A stretch of DNA of 32,075 nt from Thermosediminibacter litoriperuensis (GCF_008124715.1 NZ_VNHO01000025.1:1-32075), one strand, 5' to 3'. Counted from the stretch's first letter, positions 16,399-28,253 are shown. Notes: a model not told the origin generated them from the letters alone. Translations and numbers: made by a program.

Positions 16399-17373
16399 AT
16401 GAAACACAGGACATTGACGGTGTTGTTGGTGCTGGCCGTAATAGCAGCGTTAATACTTTCCGGGTGTGCTAGGTGGCGGCCCGATGAAAAAAAACCCGCC
16501 CTGCCCGAAATTCCGGATAAAATCAGCCGGGGCCGGGGGAAAGAACCCCAGCTCACCGTATACGAAGTCAGTACCAATACCAGGAAAAAGATGAATCTGG
16601 AGGATTACGTAGCAGGAGTGGTGGCCGGCGAAATGGAAAACAACTGGCCGGTGGAAGCCCTGGCAGCCCAGGCCATACTGGCCAGGACCTACGTGCTGGA
16701 GTTTGTGGCCGACAAGGGCCAGTCCAAATACGGCAACGCCGATATATCCACCGACTTCGAAGAGGCCCAGGCCTGGAATCCCTCCAATATCAACGACAGA
16801 GTGAAAAAGGCCGTCCAGATGACCAGGGGTAAAGTAATAACTTACCAGGGGAAATACATCAAGGCCTGGTTCCATTCCCACTCGGGCGGCATGACGGCCA
16901 CCCCGAAGGAGGGGCTTAATTACAAGGAAGAGGAGCCGCCGTATATTACTGTTGTAAAATCTCCCGATGAGAACGCCGGTCCCGAAGGCAAGAAGACGTG
17001 GTCGGCCACCTTCACCAAAGAGGAGCTGAGGCGGGTGATAAAAGAAAAGCTGGGCCAGGATACTGGGCCCATCGATGAAGTATCCGTAGTCGAGAGAGGC
17101 CCCTCCGGCAGAGCAACCAAAATTAAAATAGGCAACGCCACCGTGCCCGCGCCCGATCTCAGGACAGCCCTCGACCCCATGAGGATGAGGTCGACCTTCC
17201 TGACAGGTCTGAGGGTTGAGGGAGAAAACGTTGTCATGGAAGGTAAGGGGTTCGGCCACGGCGTTGGGCTATCCCAGTGGGGCGCCAACGTCCTAGCCCG
17301 GCAGGGCAAATCACCGGAAGACATAATAAAGTACTACTTTAAAGGTGTGGATATCGTCAAATTGTGGGACTGA
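16399..17373 (+). CDS. SpoIID/LytB-domain lipoprotein
   Basis: A 324-residue secreted protein of the SpoIID family, lytic transglycosylases that cut glycan strands of denuded peptidoglycan during engulfment. A signal peptide ends in LSGC (lipid Cys 23). The domain contains YVAGVVAGEM with Glu 78 at the position of the SpoIID catalytic Glu, EALAAQAILARTY, the substrate-site region FHSHSGGMT, and the C-terminal GFGHGVGLSQWGA. It is not a clear spoIID orthologue by position: spoIID normally lies elsewhere and has an uncleaved anchor. It may therefore be a paralogue. The start is ATG 16399 with GGGAGGA upstream. It sits where the S4-domain gene rqcP would be expected. Confidence 0.88.
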   Translation: MKHRTLTVLLVLAVIAALILSGCARWRPDEKKPALPEIPDKISRGRGKEPQLTVYEVSTNTRKKMNLEDYVAGVVAGEMENNWPVEALAAQAILARTYVLEFVADKGQSKYGNADISTDFEEAQAWNPSNINDRVKKAVQMTRGKVITYQGKYIKAWFHSHSGGMTATPKEGLNYKEEEPPYITVVKSPDENAGPEGKKTWSATFTKEELRRVIKEKLGQDTGPIDEVSVVERGPSGRATKIKIGNATVPAPDLRTALDPMRMRSTFLTGLRVEGENVVMEGKGFGHGVGLSQWGANVLARQGKSPEDIIKYYFKGVDIVKLWD

Positions 17374-17385
17374 ATATCATAAAAT
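17357..17385 (+). promoter_or_regulatory. Predicted sigma-E promoter for yabPQ
   Basis: TCAAATT (17357-17363), a 14-base spacer and CATAAAAT (17378-17385). This is one mismatch from the sigma-E -35 pattern with a good -10. The -35 lies inside the end of the SpoIID-like gene. yabPQ are sigma-E dependent in B. subtilis. The yabP start is about 56 bases downstream. Confidence 0.45.
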
Positions 17386-17441
17386 AAGGCCCTCCCTAAT
17401 ATAATTTCCTAGGGGAAGTTGTATGAAGGGGGGGCTTTTTC

Positions 17442-17723
17442 TTGGATGAAAAAAAGTCTACAAAGCACAGGCTCACTTTGCAGGACAGGGAAATTCTCGA
17501 GATAGACGGTGTGCTTAACGTAGAAAAATTCACCGATGAAGATATTGTGCTTTCGACGGAGAAAGGCATGCTCAACATAAAGGGAGAAAAAATGCATATG
17601 AAACAGCTGAACCTGGACCAGGGCCTGATTATTGTTGAGGGTTACGTGAAGATGCTGGCATATACAGAGGAAATCTCCGCCACGGAGAAGGGCAAGGGCC
17701 TTTTAAATCGGCTGTTCCGGTAG
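17442..17723 (+). CDS. yabP: Sporulation protein YabP
   Basis: A 93-residue member of the YabP family, a small sporulation protein made in the mother cell; its mechanism is not known. Family features are HRLTLQDREILEIDGVLNVEKF, the following DEDIVLSTEKGMLNIKGEKMH, and LIIVEGYV. The start is TTG at 17442, with a G-rich site (AAGGGGGGG, ending at 17434) 7 bases upstream. A short ATG frame at 17423 (8 codons) runs through the G7 run and ends overlapping the yabP start, which could couple translation. It precedes yabQ by about 30 bases, as in other spore formers. Confidence 0.93.
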   Translation: MDEKKSTKHRLTLQDREILEIDGVLNVEKFTDEDIVLSTEKGMLNIKGEKMHMKQLNLDQGLIIVEGYVKMLAYTEEISATEKGKGLLNRLFR

Positions 17724-17754
17724 TATACAGCAAGCGGAAGGAAACGAGGCCTGT

Positions 17755-18192
17755 ATGAATTTAGCAGATGTGGATACCCAGCTCCTTTTCCTAGCGGGTG
17801 CCCTGGCCTCGGGAGCGGTAGCTGGGCTGGTCTTCGACGTTTACAGGCGGATCAGGAATTTTTTGAGGCCCGGCCCTTTTTTGACGGCGTTGGGGGACCT
17901 GGCGTACTGGGCGTTGACGGCGGCCTTCACCTTTTACATAACCTACCGGATCAATTACGGACAGGTCAGGGGATATCTTTTTCTTGGATTCGGCGTCGGG
18001 CTTTTGTTTTACATTACCGCCGTAAGTCCCCACGTCATAAGAATTTTTATAATTCTGGAACGGGTCTTGTCAAAAACCTTCAGCCTTCCCGGAGAAGCCT
18101 TCCGGCGCGCATCTCGATTAAAGGGAGTGAGGCTAGTAAAGAGGATAATAAGCGATGCCCGCCGCGTGTTTTTTAAAATAAAAAAGGGTTAA
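17755..18192 (+). CDS. yabQ: Spore cortex protein YabQ
   Basis: A 145-residue membrane protein with three or more hydrophobic segments: near residues 10-28 (FLAGALASGAVAGLVFDVY), 44-62 (ALGDLAYWALTAAFTFYIT) and 74-90 (YLFLGFGVGLLFYIT). A basic C-terminal tail follows. The family is required for cortex formation and localises to the forespore outer membranes in B. subtilis. It lies between yabP and divIC, the diagnostic position. The AAGGAAACGAGG site upstream of the ATG is only moderate, so coupling to yabP is likely. Confidence 0.93.
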   Translation: MNLADVDTQLLFLAGALASGAVAGLVFDVYRRIRNFLRPGPFLTALGDLAYWALTAAFTFYITYRINYGQVRGYLFLGFGVGLLFYITAVSPHVIRIFIILERVLSKTFSLPGEAFRRASRLKGVRLVKRIISDARRVFFKIKKG

Positions 18193-18202
18193 AGGAGGAT
18201 TT

Positions 18203-18256
18203 TTGAATATTTTATCGAATGTAATACCCAAAAGGGGGACTTGCGGTGGGAGGTAA
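18203..18256 (+). CDS. Possible 17-codon leader ORF overlapping divIC
   Basis: A strong AGGAGGA site at 18194-18200 is followed by TTG at 18203 and 17 codons (NILSNVIPKRGTCGGR after the start), ending in TAA at 18254-18256. The end overlaps the GTG start of divIC in another frame. It may be a leader peptide for translational coupling. It could also be chance, since no conservation can be judged here. Confidence 0.3.
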   Translation: MNILSNVIPKRGTCGGR

Positions 18257-18533
18257 GAAGAGATTCAAGCTGGGGAGAATAATATTCATCCTTTTTCTGG
18301 TATACTTCGTATACACTTTTACAGTGCAACAACTCAAAATCAACGACCTGCGCCGGCAGGAGCTGGAGCTCAGTCAGGAGATGAGCCGGCTCGTAGAGGA
18401 AAGGGATAGGCTTAAAAAGGAGATTGAGCTTTTAAATACCGAAAGCTATATAGAAAAGCTGGCCAGGGACCAGCTGGGGCTGGTCAAGCCCGGGGAGATT
18501 CTCTATAAAATATCATCGCCCCGCGGCGATTAG
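18246..18533 (+). CDS. divIC: Septum formation initiator family protein (DivIC/FtsB)
   Basis: A 95-residue bitopic division protein. It has a short basic cytoplasmic tail, one membrane segment near residues 10-27 (GRIIFILFLVYFVYTFTV), a coiled coil rich in Leu, Glu and Arg (about residues 30-70), then the conserved YIEKLARDQLGLVKPGE. DivIC joins FtsL and DivIB/FtsQ in the divisome. The GTG start at 18246 has AAGGGGG about 8 bases upstream, and a short upstream frame overlaps it. Position after yabQ and before yabR confirms the identity. Confidence 0.93.
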   Translation: MGGKKRFKLGRIIFILFLVYFVYTFTVQQLKINDLRRQELELSQEMSRLVEERDRLKKEIELLNTESYIEKLARDQLGLVKPGEILYKISSPRGD

Positions 18534-18538
18534 CATTA

Positions 18539-18568
18539 TTGACTTTGGACTGATTTGTAGAGTATAAT
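18539..18568 (+). promoter_or_regulatory. Vegetative promoter of yabR
   Basis: TTGACT (18539-18544), an 18-base spacer and TATAAT (18563-18568), starting 6 bases after the divIC stop. It gives the S1-domain gene an independent transcript. Confidence 0.65.
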
Positions 18569-18611
18569 TAACTCATTAAGCGCAATGTTTTAAAGGAGGA
18601 ATACTTTTAGA

Positions 18612-18989
18612 ATGCCTGTTGATGTGGGCCAAATCGTAGAGGGGAAAGTTACCGGAATTACCAGATTTGGAGCTTTCGTGGAGCTACCCGACGGCGCTAC
18701 TGGCCTGGTGCATATATCGGAGGTGGCCGACGGTTTCGTAAAGGACGTCAGAGATTATTTGAACTGCAACGACATCGTGAAGGTCAAGGTGATCGCCGTA
18801 TCCGAAGACGGCAAGATCAGCCTGTCCATCCGCAAGACCAAGGAAAACCAGAGGCACCGGAGGATGAGCAACCTGAGCTTTGAGGAAAAATTAGCCAGAT
18901 TCTTGAAGGAAAGCGAAGAACGCCAGCAGGATCTGAGGCGCTACGAGTCCAAAAAGGGTTCCGGGGGGTATAAGCGCAGGGCCTATTGA
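18612..18989 (+). CDS. yabR: S1 RNA-binding domain protein YabR
   Basis: A 125-residue protein. Residues about 3-75 form one S1 OB-fold domain (GQIVEGKVTGITRFGAFVEL, GLVHISEVADGFVKDV, VKVKVIAVSEDGKISLSI), followed by a basic, charged C-terminal helix and tail. Family members bind RNA or ribosomes; the exact role is unclear. ATG 18612 is used although AGGAGG (18594-18599) stands 12 bases away, a long spacing; no better start is in frame. It ends the divIC cluster and has a terminator after it. In B. subtilis spoIIE follows; here it is ppx. Confidence 0.92.
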   Translation: MPVDVGQIVEGKVTGITRFGAFVELPDGATGLVHISEVADGFVKDVRDYLNCNDIVKVKVIAVSEDGKISLSIRKTKENQRHRRMSNLSFEEKLARFLKESEERQQDLRRYESKKGSGGYKRRAY

Positions 18990-19029
18990 TAATTTGACAT
19001 TCACGTAATATTCTAGAATGGTTAAAATC

Positions 19030-19055
19030 ATCCAGGGCGAAGACCCTGGATTTTT
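19030..19055 (+). terminator. Intrinsic terminator after yabR
   Basis: An 8-bp stem, ATCCAGGG / CCCTGGAT, with a 6-base loop, followed by TTTT. It separates yabR from the Ppx/GppA gene. Confidence 0.85.
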
Positions 19056-19103
19056 AGTGTATATGAAAAAGGGAGAGCCAAATACTGTACCGGGAGGTGT
19101 CCC

Positions 19104-20015
19104 ATGAAAGCGGCTGTCATAGATCTGGGGTCGAATTCCGTGAGACTTCTTGTAGCCGAAGTCGAGGGAGGAAGGGTAATGCCGGTATTCAAGGACCTGG
19201 TGACCACCCGCCTCGGCGAAGGCGTCGCCGAAACGGGCTTATTGAGCCCAGAATCCATGGAAAGCACCCTGACCGCCGTCCTCGAATTTCAAAAAGCAGC
19301 CCTGTTCGCCGGCTGCGAGAGGATAACGGCCTTTGCCACTAGTGCCGTGCGGGAAGCCGGAAACGGTCAGGAGTTTCTGAAATCGATTAAAGAGCGGGTG
19401 GGGATCGAGGTCCGGCTGCTTTCGGGCCAGGAAGAGGCCGAGCTCTCCTTCCTGGGGGCAAGGGAGGGCCTGGGACTCCAAGGGCAGGCCCTTGTCGTAG
19501 ATATAGGCGGAGGCAGCACCGAGCTTGCCCTCGGATCCGAAAAGGTCGAGATGAGCGTAAGCCTTCCCATGGGAGCCGTCAGGTGGACGCAGAGGTTTTT
19601 AAAATCTGATCCTCCACAGGCGGAGGAAATAACCGCCCTTCGGCATGAAGCCCGCAGCCTGCTTTCGAATTTCAAAGACCGCTTCGGAGGTATGAAAAGT
19701 CCCCAGGGCGTGACTGCCGTAGGGGTTGGAGGCACGCTCACATCCCTGGCGGCCGTATCCCTGGAGTTGAAGGAATACCACTGGTCAAAGGTGCACGGAT
19801 GCGTCCTGGGGCTTGACGCGATGGAAGCCATCACCGGAAAGCTTTGCCGCCTCGCGCCCCTGGAAAGAAAAAAGATCGCCGGCCTTGCCCCTGGCCGTGC
19901 GGACATCATAGCGGCGGGAGCCCTTATAGCTCTTGAGATAATGAAGTTTCTCGAGCTGGGGTCCATAATCGTGAGTGAATCTGACCTCATGGAGGGAATT
20001 TTGTTGACAAATTAA
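19104..20015 (+). CDS. ppx: Ppx/GppA family phosphatase
   Basis: A 303-residue enzyme of the sugar kinase/Hsp70/actin fold, either exopolyphosphatase or pppGpp 5'-phosphohydrolase. The phosphate-1 motif is VIDLGSNSVRLLV at the N terminus, phosphate-2 is VVDIGGGSTELAL near residue 135, and the adenosine-side motif VGVGGTLTSLAA is near residue 210. It has only the catalytic core, without the C-terminal HD-like extension of E. coli Ppx. GGGAGGTG precedes the ATG. Its last codons contain the -35 of the rpoB promoter. Substrate choice (polyphosphate or pppGpp) cannot be read from the sequence; a link between stringent signals and rpoBC is only suggestive. Confidence 0.9.
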   Translation: MKAAVIDLGSNSVRLLVAEVEGGRVMPVFKDLVTTRLGEGVAETGLLSPESMESTLTAVLEFQKAALFAGCERITAFATSAVREAGNGQEFLKSIKERVGIEVRLLSGQEEAELSFLGAREGLGLQGQALVVDIGGGSTELALGSEKVEMSVSLPMGAVRWTQRFLKSDPPQAEEITALRHEARSLLSNFKDRFGGMKSPQGVTAVGVGGTLTSLAAVSLELKEYHWSKVHGCVLGLDAMEAITGKLCRLAPLERKKIAGLAPGRADIIAAGALIALEIMKFLELGSIIVSESDLMEGILLTN

Positions 20016-20032
20016 CTTCCGTATGATATTAT
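20004..20032 (+). promoter_or_regulatory. Strong vegetative promoter of rpoBC
   Basis: Perfect TTGACA (20004-20009), a 17-base spacer ending in the extended -10 TGA, and TATTAT (20027-20032). The -35 overlaps the end of ppx. Transcription would start near 20039, giving a leader of about 170 bases that contains a terminator-like hairpin. Confidence 0.8.
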
Positions 20033-20138
20033 TATAAACTGCACGATTATGGACAAAGTTGGTCAAACTGCCTTACGCTGAATATAATAGACTGAAAATG
20101 GTAAATATTATATAGATGGAAAACTGTAACGGCAAAAA

Positions 20139-20187
20139 CCAAAAGCAGGTTTTTTGTTGGGGGCCTCGCTTTTGGCTATTTTTACTT
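20139..20187 (+). promoter_or_regulatory. Terminator-like hairpin (attenuator) in the rpoB leader
   Basis: CCAAAAGC (20139-20146) pairs with GCTTTTGG (20168-20175), extended inward by AGG / CCT (20147-20149 / 20164-20166). The stem is followed by CTATTTTTACTTTT. It lies about 100 bases after the rpoB promoter and some 23 bases before the start codon, with no promoter between. Every rpoBC transcript from the visible promoter must pass it, so it fits a transcription attenuator. Confidence 0.6.
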
Positions 20188-20209
20188 TTATAAAGGGGTG
20201 AAGGAAAGG

Positions 20210-23839
<3,630 letters not shown>

Positions 23840-23904
23840 TATGATAAATCCCTGACTGGCTGTCCCGAAATGATGCTCAATAATAATGAAGGGAGAGACA
23901 CCCT

Positions 23905-26900
23905 TTGCTTGAGCTTAACTTTTTTGATTCCATAAAAATAGGTCTTGCATCTCCAGAACAGATAAGGGAATGGTCAAAGGGTGAGGTTAAAAAACCCGAG
24001 ACGATAAACTACCGCACTTTGAAACCGGAAAAGCAGGGGCTGTTCTGCGAGAGGATTTTTGGGCCCGTCAAGGACTGGGAGTGCCACTGCGGAAAATACA
24101 AGAGAGTTAAGTACAAGGGCGTTATCTGCGACCGCTGCGGCGTCGAGGTTACCAAGTCTAAGGTGCGCCGCGAGAGGATGGGGCACATAGAACTTGCCGC
24201 TCCTGTGTCCCACATCTGGTTCTTGAAGGGCATCCCGAGCCGGATAGGCCTCATGCTCGACATGTCCCCCCGCTCCCTGGAAAAAGTTATATACTTCGCT
24301 TCATATATAGTCATCGACCCGGGCAACACGCCGCTGGCCAAGAAACAGCTTCTCACTGAAAAGGAATACCGGGAGTACAGGGAAAAATATGGTAACGCCT
24401 TCAAGGCCGGCATGGGGGCCGAGGCTATAAAGGAGCTTTTGGAAGAGATCGACCTGGAGAAGCTGGCTAAAGAGCTAAGAGCCGAGCTAAAGGAGGCCAA
24501 CGGTCAGAAAAAAGTACGGATCCTGAGAAGGCTTGAAGTAGTGGAGGCCTTCAGAAAGTCGGGTAACAGGCCCGAGTGGATGATACTCGAGGTCATACCG
24601 GTCATACCGCCGGACCTGCGTCCTATGGTGCAGCTGGACGGCGGTCGTTTTGCCACCTCCGACCTGAACGACCTCTACCGCAGGGTTATCAACAGGAACA
24701 ACCGCCTGAAGAGGCTCCTGGACCTGGGGGCTCCCGATATAATAGTGCGCAATGAAAAGAGGATGTTGCAGGAAGCGGTTGACGCGCTCATAGACAACGG
24801 CAGGCGCGGAAGGCCGGTTACCGGGCCGGGCAACAGGCCTTTGAAGTCTTTGAGCGACATGCTCAAGGGAAAACAGGGACGCTTCAGGCAAAACCTCTTG
24901 GGTAAGCGCGTCGACTACTCCGGCCGTTCGGTAATAGTGGTCGGCCCCGAGCTTAAGCTCTACCAGTGCGGCCTTCCAAAGGAGATGGCACTGGAGCTCT
25001 TCAAGCCCTTTGTGATGAAAAAGCTGGTGGAGGACGGCCACGCCCACAACATAAAGAGCGCCAAGCGCATGGTGGAAAGGGTTAAGCCCGAAGTATGGGA
25101 CGTGCTGGAGGAGGTTATCAAGGAGCATCCGGTGCTCTTAAACAGGGCTCCCACGCTGCACCGCCTGGGTATTCAGGCCTTCGAGCCGGTGCTGGTTGAG
25201 GGCCGGGCCATACAGATTCACCCGCTGGTGTGCACCGCTTACAACGCCGACTTCGACGGCGATCAGATGGCTGTGCACGTGCCCCTTTCGGCGGAGGCCC
25301 AGGCCGAGGCGAGGCTTCTTATGCTTTCCGCCAACAACATGCTGAAGCCTGCCGACGGCAAGCCGGTGGTTACGCCGACGCAGGATATGGTGCTCGGAGT
25401 CTACTACCTTACCATTGAGCGCGACGGCGAAAAAGGTGAGGGCAAGTACTTTTCCTCTCCCGAAGAAGTCGTCCTGGCCTACAATATGGGTGAGGTGTCC
25501 CTCCACGCCAAGATAAACGTGAGGATAACAAAGGAAATCGACGGAAAAAAGCGTTCGAAAATTATCACGACGACTCCGGGCCGTATCATATTAAACGAAT
25601 GTATACCACAGGATCTGGGATTTGTGGACAGGAGTAAAGAGGAAAACCTCTTCGAACTGGAGCTCAACACCCTGGTCGACAAGGGCAAACTGGGAGAAAT
25701 AGTAGACCGCTGCTACAAAAAGCACGGCACTACGGTGACCGCCCAAGTCCTCGATAAAATAAAATCAGTAGGTTTTCATTACGCCACAAAAGCCGGTATA
25801 ACCATAGGCATTACCGACATAGAGATACCGGCGGACAAGGAGAAGATCCTTTCCGAGGCGGAAGAACAGGTTGACCAGGTAGAACTCATGTACAGGCGAG
25901 GGCTTATTTCCGACGAAGAACGCTACGAAAAAGTCATCGAAATTTGGGCCAATGCCACCGATCGCGTCACCGAAAGCCTTATGAACAGCCTCGACAGACT
26001 GAATCCCGTCTACATGATGGCCAATTCCGGTGCCAGGGGTAACAAACAGCAGATAAGGCAGCTGGCCGGCATGAGAGGTCTTATGGCTGACACAGCGGGC
26101 CGGATCCTTGACCTGCCGATAAAGGCCAATTTCCGCGAAGGCCTTACAGTACTGGAATACTTCATATCAACCCATGGCGCCAGAAAAGGTCTTGCCGATA
26201 CGGCCCTCAGGACCGCGGACTCCGGATACCTCACCAGGCGCCTGGTAGACGTCAGCCAGGACGTGATAGTGAGAGAACTGGACTGCGGCACCACCGAAGG
26301 GATAACGGTAAGGGCCATAATGGACGGCAAAGAGGTAATAGAGCCGCTGAAGGAGCGCATCGACGGGCGCTATGCTCTGGAAGATGTAATAGACCCCAAT
26401 ACCGGTGAGGTGTTGGTGCGCGCCGATGAGATGATCACCGACAGCATCGCCGACAGGATTATCGCCGCGGGCATTAAAGAAGTCAAGATCAGGTCGGTGC
26501 TCACTTGCAGGACGCGCCACGGGGTCTGTGCCAAGTGTTACGGCAAAAACCTGGCTACCGGCAGGCCCGTGGAAGTGGGTGAAGCTGTGGGTATCATAGC
26601 GGCTCAGTCCATCGGCGAACCGGGTACCCAGCTTACCATGAGAACTTTCCATACCGGCGGAATTGCTGGACACGACATAACTCAGGGTCTTCCCAGGGTA
26701 GAGGAGCTTTTTGAAGCCCGCAGGCCCAAGGGGCAGGCGGTCATCACCGAAAATTCGGGGGTCGTTAGGATTCTCGACACCAAGAAGAAAAGGGAAGTCG
26801 AGGTCACCAGCGACGACGGGGAGGTCAGGGTATACCAGATTCCTTACGGCGCAAGGCTTACAGTGGAGAACGGCAGCCGGGTGGAAGCCGGAGACTCTTT

Positions 26901-27459
26901 ATGCGAAGGCCCCATCAACCCTCACGACATACTCAGGATAAAGGGTGTGCGCGGCGTCCAGACCTATCTCCTGCAGGAAGTGCTCAAGGTTTACAGGATG
27001 CAGGGCGTCGATATCAACGATAAACACATAGAGATTATAATCCGCCAGATGCTGCGCAAAGTAAAAGTGGAGGACCCGGGTGAAACGGACCTCTTACCGG
27101 GCGAGCTGATAGACATTTTTGAGTTCGAGAATATAAACGAGCAGGCCAGGCGGGAAGGCAAGAAGCCGGCCGAAGCGAGAAGAGTCTTGCTGGGCATAAC
27201 CAAGGCTTCCCTTGCCACCGATTCGTTCCTGTCAGCCGCTTCCTTCCAGGAGACCACGAGAGTATTGACTGAAGCGGCAATAAAGGGCAAGGTAGACCCG
27301 CTGCTGGGCTTAAAGGAAAACGTTATAATAGGAAAGCTCATACCCGCCGGTACCGGAATGAAGCGGTACAGGGGTATCAGAATATACATCGAAGGACAGG
27401 AACCCGGGGAGGAAAACCAGCCGCCGGCGGAGGCTGTGAATGCCCCGGAGGGAGCGTAA
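23905..27459 (+). CDS. rpoC: DNA-directed RNA polymerase beta' subunit
   Basis: Catalytic beta' subunit, 1184 residues. The N-terminal zinc site is [20 protein letters not shown]. The active-site magnesium loop [12 protein letters not shown] is intact, and the second zinc site is in [13 protein letters not shown]. The trigger-loop/bridge-helix region is recognisable ([21 protein letters not shown]). Start TTG 23905 has GAAGGGAG upstream at about 10 bases; no ATG fits better. The gap after rpoB is 65 bases with no terminator, so the two are co-transcribed. The length is typical of Firmicutes without large lineage insertions. Confidence 0.98.
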   Translation: MLELNFFDSIKIGLASPEQIREWSKGEVKKPETINYRTLKPEKQGLFCERIFGPVKDWECHCGKYKRVKYKGVICDRCGVEVTKSKVRRERMGHIELAAPVSHIWFLKGIPSRIGLMLDMSPRSLEKVIYFASYIVIDPGNTPLAKKQLLTEKEYREYREKYGNAFKAGMGAEAIKELLEEIDLEKLAKELRAELKEANGQKKVRILRRLEVVEAFRKSGNRPEWMILEVIPVIPPDLRPMVQLDGGRFATSDLNDLYRRVINRNNRLKRLLDLGAPDIIVRNEKRMLQEAVDALIDNGRRGRPVTGPGNRPLKSLSDMLKGKQGRFRQNLLGKRVDYSGRSVIVVGPELKLYQCGLPKEMALELFKPFVMKKLVEDGHAHNIKSAKRMVERVKPEVWDVLEEVIKEHPVLLNRAPTLHRLGIQAFEPVLVEGRAIQIHPLVCTAYNADFDGDQMAVHVPLSAEAQAEARLLMLSANNMLKPADGKPVVTPTQDMVLGVYYLTIERDGEKGEGKYFSSPEEVVLAYNMGEVSLHAKINVRITKEIDGKKRSKIITTTPGRIILNECIPQDLGFVDRSKEENLFELELNTLVDKGKLGEIVDRCYKKHGTTVTAQVLDKIKSVGFHYATKAGITIGITDIEIPADKEKILSEAEEQVDQVELMYRRGLISDEERYEKVIEIWANATDRVTESLMNSLDRLNPVYMMANSGARGNKQQIRQLAGMRGLMADTAGRILDLPIKANFREGLTVLEYFISTHGARKGLADTALRTADSGYLTRRLVDVSQDVIVRELDCGTTEGITVRAIMDGKEVIEPLKERIDGRYALEDVIDPNTGEVLVRADEMITDSIADRIIAAGIKEVKIRSVLTCRTRHGVCAKCYGKNLATGRPVEVGEAVGIIAAQSIGEPGTQLTMRTFHTGGIAGHDITQGLPRVEELFEARRPKGQAVITENSGVVRILDTKKKREVEVTSDDGEVRVYQIPYGARLTVENGSRVEAGDSLCEGPINPHDILRIKGVRGVQTYLLQEVLKVYRMQGVDINDKHIEIIIRQMLRKVKVEDPGETDLLPGELIDIFEFENINEQARREGKKPAEARRVLLGITKASLATDSFLSAASFQETTRVLTEAAIKGKVDPLLGLKENVIIGKLIPAGTGMKRYRGIRIYIEGQEPGEENQPPAEAVNAPEGA

Positions 27460-27466
27460 ATCCTTA

Positions 27467-27495
27467 TTGACAGCCATCAGCGATAATGCTAAAAT
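27467..27495 (+). promoter_or_regulatory. Vegetative promoter of the str operon
   Basis: Perfect TTGACA (27467-27472), a 17-base spacer and TAAAAT (27490-27495), just after the rpoC stop. The start site would be near 27502, so the mRNA begins almost directly with the hairpin at 27509-27538. Confidence 0.75.
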
Positions 27496-27508
27496 ATATA
27501 GGTGCGTG

Positions 27509-27538
27509 CTCAAGCTTCATAAAAAGCATGAGCTTGAG
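27509..27538 (+). promoter_or_regulatory. 5'-end hairpin overlapping the ribosome site of the L7Ae-like gene
   Basis: CTCAAGCT (27509-27516) pairs with AGCTTGAG (27531-27538), continued by CAT / ATG around a single bulged T, with a 7-base loop. The 3' arm runs into AGGAGG (27537-27542), so folding could hide part of the ribosome site. It has no three-base bulge with tandem GA pairs, so it is not a standard kink-turn. It may control translation or stabilise the mRNA. Confidence 0.5.
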
Positions 27539-27549
27539 GAGGGCATGAG

Positions 27550-27798
27550 ATGCTTAACAAATTAAAAGGTGCCCCCAAAAAGACAGTAGGGACAAAGCAG
27601 ACGCTGAAAGCAGTGGAAAAGGATCAGGCAGCCGTAGTATTTATAGCCCAGGATGCCGAAGAACATGTGGTGGCCGGCTTGAAGGAACTGTGCCAGTCAA
27701 AGGGCATAGAAGTAGTTCCGGTGGCTACAATGAAGGAATTGGGGGAGGCATGCGGTATTGATGTAGGGGCAGCATCGGCTGCAATTTTAAATCAATAA
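27550..27798 (+). CDS. L7Ae-like kink-turn RNA-binding protein (YbxF family)
   Basis: An 82-residue protein of the L7Ae/L30e/S12e/Gadd45 fold, equivalent to B. subtilis YbxF, which binds kink-turn RNAs and sits at the head of the str operon. Visible features: a basic N terminus, VVFIAQDAEEHVVAGLKELCQ, IEVVPVATMKELGEACGIDVGAA. ATG 27550 is preceded by AGGAGG. It is the first gene of the unit with rpsL, rpsG, fusA and tuf, and a terminator-like hairpin separates it from rpsL. The hairpin at its own 5' end makes autoregulation worth testing. Confidence 0.93.
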   Translation: MLNKLKGAPKKTVGTKQTLKAVEKDQAAVVFIAQDAEEHVVAGLKELCQSKGIEVVPVATMKELGEACGIDVGAASAAILNQ

Positions 27799-27809
27799 GA
27801 AAATATTGG

Positions 27810-27837
27810 ATGCCCCTCTTATGGGGCATTCTTTTTT
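27810..27837 (+). terminator. Terminator-like hairpin between the L7Ae-like gene and rpsL
   Basis: ATGCCCC (27810-27816) / GGGGCAT (27823-27829), 6-base loop, then TCTTTTTT. No promoter fits in the 24 bases between it and rpsL, so rpsL-rpsG-fusA-tuf must be transcribed by read-through. It therefore acts as a partial terminator or attenuator. Confidence 0.7.
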
Positions 27838-27861
27838 GATGTATAGGAAGGAGGTGTAACG

Positions 27862-28236
27862 ATGCCGACGATCAATCAGCTGGTGAGGAAAGGAAGGCAG
27901 AAGATTGAGCAGAAGTCCAAGGCTCCCGCATTGAGGGGCTGTCCCCAGAAGCGCGGGGTGTGCACCGTAGTAAAGACCACCACGCCCAAGAAGCCCAACT
28001 CCGCTCTTAGAAAGATAGCCAGGGTAAGGCTTACCAACGGCGTGGAGGTTACCGCGTACATCCCGGGCATAGGGCACAACCTGCAGGAACACTCGGTGGT
28101 TCTCGTGAGGGGAGGCAGGGTAAAGGACCTTCCCGGTGTGAGGTATCACATCATCCGCGGCGCTCTGGATGCAGCAGGAGTTGCTAACAGGAAACAGGGG
28201 CGTTCCCTTTACGGAGCCAAAAGGCCGAAGTCTTAA
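27862..28236 (+). CDS. rpsL: 30S ribosomal protein S12
   Basis: A decoding-centre ribosomal protein of 124 residues. The N terminus [11 protein letters not shown] and the universal [13 protein letters not shown] loop are present. Both lysines of the streptomycin-site PKKPNS motif are unchanged, the sensitive form. The later loop with [15 protein letters not shown] is intact. A strong AAGGAGGTG site precedes the ATG. It is the second gene of the str operon and lies downstream of an attenuator-like hairpin; rpsG follows after 17 bases. Confidence 0.98.
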   Translation: MPTINQLVRKGRQKIEQKSKAPALRGCPQKRGVCTVVKTTTPKKPNSALRKIARVRLTNGVEVTAYIPGIGHNLQEHSVVLVRGGRVKDLPGVRYHIIRGALDAAGVANRKQGRSLYGAKRPKS

Positions 28237-28253
28237 GTGAAGGAGGGAAGAGG

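Noticed and set aside
18994-19019. TTGACA with TAGAAT as a ppx promoter
   Set aside because: The spacer is only 14 bases, and the pair lies before a strong terminator.
27509-27538. Kink-turn in the L7Ae-like leader
   Set aside because: The hairpin has a single bulged T and no tandem G-A pairs next to a three-base bulge, so the kink-turn signature is absent.
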